Positions 59,501 through 64,000 of a DNA stretch of 64,000 nt are shown here, one piece after another. Position numbers and translations under genes: made by a program. Every line of letters begins with the position of its first letter. Position 1 is the stretch's first letter. Below the pieces are notes generated by a model. It worked only from the letters and a program-made list of their open reading frames with translations. It was not told the DNA's origin and searched no databases. Source of the stretch: Micromussa lordhowensis (taxonomy: Eukaryota > Cnidaria > Anthozoa > Scleractinia > Lobophylliidae); assembly GCA_964020085.1 (NCBI GenBank), contig OZ026606.1:1555060-1619059 (forward strand), read 5' to 3'.

Positions 59501-62500
59501 GTGAAAATAAAATAATATTGTTCAAGTTGGATGTTGGTGGAGACAGGTAAAAATACATTCTGCCTGTCACGAGACACAGGTAAACAGTCTGGAACATTTC
59601 GACCCCTGAGAGTAGAGTAGAATAGCGTGGAGTAAAGTACGCTAGGGCAGAGTAGAATAGAGTAGAATAGAGTAGAATAGGGTGGGGTAGGGTAGAGTAC
59701 AGCAGAGTACAGCAGAACACAGTAAAGTACAGTAGCTAGAGTCGGGTAGAGTAGAGTAGAATATGCTAGGGTAGAGTAGCCTAGATTACAGTAGGGTAAG
59801 GAAGGGTAGGATGTAGTACAGCAGAGTACAGTAAAGTACAGCAGCTAGAGTCGGGTAGAATACAGTAGAGCAGAGTAGAGTAGAGTAGGGTAGGGTACGG
59901 TAGGGTAGAGTTGAGTAGGGTAGGGTAGGGTAGGGTAGGGTGGGGGTAGGGTAGGGTAGGGTGGAGTAGAATGCAGTAGCTAGAGTAGGGTAGGGTAGAG
60001 TAGAGTACAGTAGGTCAGGTGGAATGGAGTGGAGTGGAGTAGAGTGGAATGAAGGCAAATGTCTTGATGCTCGAAGTAGAGTAGCTTACAGATGAGTCGA
60101 GTACAGTAGCAAACAGTAGTCAATGAGTGGAGTGAAGTCATTTGCAGTCTGTATTTCTTCTACGCAAGGCAAGCCCAATTTGCATACTAAATCTTGTTAT
60201 TGCAAACACCCAAGAGTTGAGTTGAGTTGCATCTAGTACAGTTGAGTACAAAATAATAAATAGTTATGTTAGGAGTAGAGTAGAGTACAGCAGCATACAG
60301 TTGAGTAGAGTAGCTCGCAGTCTCTAGTTCCTTTTTGCAAGCCAGGTCCTTTTTTGCACACTCATCCTCGTTACTGCAAAAAAACTTAAAGTCTTGCAAT
60401 GCAACACTTATGAGATGAGTGAAATTTCTGTAGTGACACCACCACTACTGGCATACAGTCGAGATGAGTACAGTCTCATATAGTTGAGTGGAACAAAGTA
60501 TGATAGAGGAGTGGAGGCAGTGGAGTCGTGTAAATTTATGGATCTCTTAAGGAGGCTCGAAAGGGTTTTTAGCTGCACGCGCGCGTGCAATCTACACACG
60601 CAATAACTAAGATGCACGCGTCAGCTGAATCAGTATTAAAATCAGCACACCGGAAGTTAATGCTGCGTAAAATCGCGCGAACCGGAAATAAAATCTGTGG
60701 AAAACGTTTGTTTATAGCTCAAAAGTTCGCTCGGTGACCTATCTTGATTTTTTGCATACACGCACCTTTCGCGATGGCACTTCAGATATAAAAGTTTTGG
60801 GGAAAATTATCTAGTGGAATTTTCTGTAAGCCATAAAATGTGTTTTCTTTAAATATATTTAATTCTACTAGATAGAATTTTTCCATACTGTCTGAAAAGT
60901 TAAAGAATTTAGGGAACTTTCCAACAAAGAGATAAAAATGGTAGGTCACCGAATTAGTTTCTCAGATAATTTCCAAAAACTGAAATTTAGAGGACGCTTT
61001 TGTGGACCTCGTGCATTGCCATGGTAACTGATATGACGTCACAAGTACCCTTAAAGTATAGCCCAATAATAGAGTTGCAAGGAGACATATAGTTTGCCCA
61101 CACCATTAAACATCCTTCTTTGCAATCTTCCATCGTTTCACAAGCAATATAGCAACGAAAAACCCTTTCGAGCCTCCTTAATAGAACAAATTTAAGATCA
61201 AAATAAGACTCCTTTAACTAGCTTCTATATGCTATGCTACTCTACGTTGTGCAGCACTACTCTACTGTACTCTGCTATACGGAAGCAATTTAAGCTGGAA
61301 AAACTCTACAAGACATTTCCAGCCTATTTTGTGCCAGGTATACCTCAAGTACAGGCATGATGAGCATCCATTTAAAGTGTCTGCCATGAGTTTAAATTAT
61401 TTTTGTCGCTCGTAATTTTGCTCCCTTTGAGTGAACAAAATCTGAATTTTATTGAGACCAATCAAAATTGTGTTGAAACAGCTAACATTCACGCTGCAAC
61501 AACATGATTGGTAAGATCACAGACAAACTCGGACTCTTACTGTTTAACATCATGCTCTGATTGGTTGAAAACTCTGAGGTAGCTCTGGTTGACGTTGACT
61601 GCTTCGTATAACTGCTTGACTTAACTACAAATTTTTCCAAGTCTTTTTACTTACATTCTTGGCTAAATTGAAGACACTCTTTGATTCAGAAACACCATTT
61701 GCCATTCCTGCCAGAGAAAAGAATAATTATCTATAGAAGAACTCTATTTAGCTTTTGATTTTTTTTTTTCACTTAGCTCTCAATTGGGACCTCAAACTCT
61801 TTATTCTACTCCCCATTCTCTTGATCATATTTGCATCATATCTTTAACATAGCAGTATGAATATGATATTGAGTATGAAGGTGACTTTCATATTTCAGTC
61901 CAGTTGCCTTCCTGTAGAGCCTTTGCTTATGCCAGTTGCTGACTACTCGAATAGGAGACCGTCAGATGAGATCTTTGTGAAATGAGATAATCAGAGCCAT
62001 ATCCACTAAGATTTAAAAGTTGTACTTTTACTCATTTCTGTACCTGTATTCTGAAAACAGAAATGCAGACCTTCAAAAACAATAAACTGAACTTGCAAAG
62101 GGCTTGGTGACCTCGTGGTTATTGCCCTCAACCAAGGATCGAGTGGTCTGGGTTCGAGCCCTGGCCAGGGACATTGTGTTGTGTTCTCGGACAAGACACT
62201 TCACTCTCACGTGCCTCTCTCTACCCAGGTGTATGGATACTGTAAAATTAAATGCTGGGTATACCCTGCAATGGACTAGCATCCCATCCAAGGGGAGAGT
62301 AGAAATACTCCTAGTCCCTTCATCTTAGAGAAACCCAGATAAGCTCTGGCCTCCTGACAGGCCACTTGGCTCGTATACAGAGACCTTAAAAGGTACAAAT
62401 AAATAATTCTGTGACTTGAATTAGACTTAAAAACCAAAAATGCAAGAGGAGAAGGTGAGAACCAGCAACTCATAAAATCAAAGAGCACTTCTGAATGCAA

Positions 62501-63690
62501 AGGTATTTTCCTGATTCAATTCTTATTGATGTACATCTGCAATGGTGGAGAGGGGCACTGTGAGAGTAGAGTGACCCACCCAAGAACACAACACAATGTC
62601 TCTGGATAGTGCTCAAACCTGGATGATTTGGTCTGAAATCGAGTGCACTAACCACGAAGCCACAGTACCTCCCAAGGGTAAATTAGGCATTTAACTTGTT
62701 AGCTAGGTTCATGACATGACAGGTTTGGCCATGACATAGACTTTAATCATGCCGCTGTTGTGGACAAGGCTCATGATTACCATAAGAGACTCTTGAGGCA
62801 TGGTATTCTCAGAGAGACTGAAATACAGGCAATAATCATGTCGACATTCCAAGTATTTACAAGTCACTTGCCTGATTCGCTATACATAGCACGTGCAGAA
62901 CTGTGAACTGCTAGATAGCCATTAATTTCAGTTGGCTTTTTAAACTGACAAAGACAGAAGTTATTCTGTCGAAACGTCTAGCTATAAGTAGCTATAAACA
63001 TTGTGTTAACATTTTAGTAGAGTCAGTGTCAAATACAACTTTGAATGTATACTACTGATGTCCATTCCTGACTGCAATTAGCACTTTAAAGTACATCACA
63101 ATATAGATACAATTTTTACCACTGTAAGTATTTTAAATTAGTTAGCTTTAGGAAGTTATGTATATATTGTTATTCATTTTCATTACTATGGCTAGCCATG
63201 TGAGTGGGCAAAATGAACCAAATCCAGTGGGGACTACCCGACATGTCTTGCAAGTTAACAGTTCTCTTTTCCCCATATAATAAATCCTTTATTAACCAAG
63301 CTTGTGGTCAACCTGCCTGGATATTGGCCTGGCTTTTTTTCACTTCTTTATGGATGTCAACTCCGTCTAAGTCCATAAACACCCAAAGAAGAACTTGACC
63401 AATATCCAGCCACTGATGTAACTATTTATTGGTAAATTAATAGTTTATTGTAAGTAGATAAATGTTAAATATATAATTACTACATTTTAAATAATGGAGC
63501 TGAGAGAAATATTAAATTAAGATGCAATAAAAAAAATCCAGCCATCTTGACCAAACATGCTTGGTCAATAACCCATAAATCTTAGTTTTCCCTGAATTTG
63601 TGTTGATAAATGATTGTTAGTAATCATTTTAGCTAAATACTAACAGATGAAGAGCCACCCTGTGGATATACTGGTAATAAAATTGTTATA

Positions 63691-63725
<35 letters not shown>

Positions 63726-63874
63726 ATTATTTTTAATGTGTTGAAATGTCATTGACCAGATCCAACTTACCGAAGCAAACAAGAATTCCCAAGGGTTTTA
63801 ACAGACTGTATCCCTTCTTTGTATCAGCACCTCCAAGAGGATCAAGCACAATGTCTACTCCTTCTGGACAAACC
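56575..63874 (-). CDS. VAT1 / VAT1-like protein, C-terminal half (5 exons visible, partial)
   Basis: Zinc-less medium-chain dehydrogenase/reductase relative (synaptic vesicle membrane protein VAT-1 family). Visible exons: 63874-63771, 61707-61655, 57895-57710, 57167-57045 and 56679-56575, together about 189 aa in one frame; the start lies beyond the right edge. Conserved text includes CPEGVDIVLDPLGGADTKKG (cofactor-domain segment), YSLLKPLGILVCFGMANG, VCGFLLRELL, LYNEGKIKPVIDQVFALEE and VGKAMLRIHERKNVGKIIL, all in VAT1 order. A PEPEPV-AAPPAEP linker and a last exon coding a Glu/Lys-rich tail ending DAAA follow. VAT1 versus VAT1L cannot be decided here; an acidic tail is also a feature of VAT1L. 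Confidence 0.93.
56967..56988. repeat. (TTG)n microsatellite
   Basis: About seven TTG units in the last VAT1-like intron. Confidence 0.9.
58012..58047. repeat. Left part of a GTAGG/GTAGA pentanucleotide satellite
   Basis: A run of five-base units GTAGG and GTAGA stops at the left end of the 58048 transposon and resumes at its right end (59609). The array was therefore interrupted by the insertion. Confidence 0.85.
58048..59608. mobile_element. 1.56-kb CAGGGGTCG-ended transposon inside the satellite
   Basis: Perfect 16-bp inverted ends CAGGGGTCGAAATGTT. Subterminal regions carry repeated CCTGTC/GACAGG words (58055-58145 and 59540-59585), as expected for transposase binding sites. No transposase ORF. 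Flanking AGAGT on both sides could be a target duplication, but the pentanucleotide context makes that uninformative. CAGGG ends suggest a non-autonomous hAT-like element. Confidence 0.8.
59068..59265. mobile_element. MITE with 9-bp target duplication (MULE-like), nested
   Basis: Perfect 23-bp inverted ends beginning TAGCCTGTTCCAGGCTCTCG; 198 bp in total. The direct repeat TTCTCACTC flanks it exactly (59059-59067 and 59266-59274), a 9-bp target duplication as made by Mutator-like transposases. It sits inside the 58048-59608 element. Confidence 0.88.
59609..60050. repeat. GTAGG/GTAGA/GTACA pentanucleotide satellite
   Basis: A dense tandem array of GTAGG with GTAGA, GTACA and GCAGA variants; the purest part is 59880-59970. 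Decayed units continue to about 60520. Minus-strand ORFs here (Tyr/Ser/Thr/Leu/Pro repeats) are artefacts of the array. Confidence 0.92.
60551..61177. mobile_element. TTAA-flanked non-autonomous element in a VAT1-like intron
   Basis: Perfect inverted ends GGAGGCTCGAAAGGGTTTTT (left; the right end differs only in the last bases) directly adjoin TTAA at 60547-60550 and 61178-61181. 627 bp, no ORF. Piggybac/Kolobok-type target site. Its ends differ from those of the 17368 and 52801 families. Confidence 0.9.
62101..62395 (+). mobile_element. tRNA-derived SINE with conserved central domain, copy 1
   Basis: The tRNA-like head has an intact B box (GGTTCGAGCCC at 62152-62162). The body contains GACATTGTGTTGTGTTCTCG, GACAAGACACTTCACTCTCA, TGCCTCTCTCTACCCAGGTG and TGCAATGGACTAGCATCCC, resembling the conserved central domains of widespread metazoan SINEs (MetaSINE/Nin type, from memory). 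It lies antisense in a VAT1-like intron. Confidence 0.75.
62515..62672 (-). mobile_element. tRNA-derived SINE, copy 2 (inverted, decayed)
   Basis: The reverse complement matches copy 1 through head and central domain (GACATTGTGTTGTGTTCTTG, ACTCTCACAGTGCC, CCTCTCCACC) and has a damaged B box. It lies about 120 bases from copy 1 in opposite orientation. Confidence 0.7.
62673..63690. other. VAT1-like intron, nothing recognised
   Basis: AT-rich intronic sequence with no repeat, RNA or exon that I can support. Confidence 0.5.
63691..63724. repeat. (ATG)n microsatellite
   Basis: About eleven ATG units, some 45 bases from the donor side of the first visible VAT1-like exon. Confidence 0.95.
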
Positions 63875-64000
63875 CTGAAAAAAAAAAACAGAATTTTTTT
63901 TTTCACTGGTGCAGTTACAAAGAAAGAAATTATCTGACTAAATTAACCCTTTCACATTTCAAGTCATAACTTGAGTGGTGTTATGTCATTGTGGTTCTGA

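Noticed and set aside
59880..59970. Interstitial telomere repeat
   Set aside because: The unit is the five-base GTAGG, not TTAGGG, and it grades into GTAGA/GTACA variants.
59466..60058. Minus-strand ORFs rich in Tyr-Ser-Thr-Leu-Pro
   Set aside because: They are translations of the pentanucleotide satellite and have no independent support.

Overview
The window is animal nuclear DNA: AT-rich, with intron-dense protein genes, long introns and many short non-autonomous transposons. Together with the tRNA-headed SINE and the Tx1/L1-type LINE, this suggests a marine invertebrate. My best guess is an anthozoan, probably a stony coral. The lineage is inferred; the gene identities are read from conserved protein motifs.

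Three conserved genes lie on the minus strand. (1) A RAB2A orthologue (3482-8993, 9 coding exons, 212 aa) is complete. (2) A CHD6/7/8/9 (Kismet)-type chromodomain helicase (13169-45605, 42 coding exons, about 2667 aa) is complete; all exon phases join into one open frame. (3) The C-terminal half of a VAT1/VAT1-like gene (56575-63874, 5 exons visible) continues past the right edge. RAB2A acts in Golgi/lysosome trafficking, CHD7-type proteins remodel chromatin in the nucleus, and VAT1 proteins are cytosolic or membrane-associated reductase relatives. They look like unrelated neighbours, not a functional cluster.

Layout: 1-598 is a 20-bp minisatellite. 600-2380 is intergenic with a foldback element. 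2380-9000 is RAB2A, with a tRNA-headed SINE and a pogo-like MITE in its introns. 9000-11570 is intergenic and packed with foldback or MITE sequences. 11570-45782 is the CHD gene; its introns hold an antisense 5'-truncated LINE, a TTAA-flanked element, a 2.2-kb TA-flanked non-autonomous transposon and two CAGGG-ended elements. 45783-56370 is intergenic, quiet in its first 5 kb and then dense with MITEs. 56370-64000 is VAT1-like, with a pentanucleotide satellite, a nested transposon stack and two SINEs in its introns.

The most notable observations are a six-fold short motif, [KR]LQH, in the CHD N-terminal tail that uses different synonymous codons in each copy, and an unusually varied set of non-autonomous elements, several with clear target-site duplications. 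I saw no complete transposase, no functional RNA gene I trust, and no novel enzymatic system.
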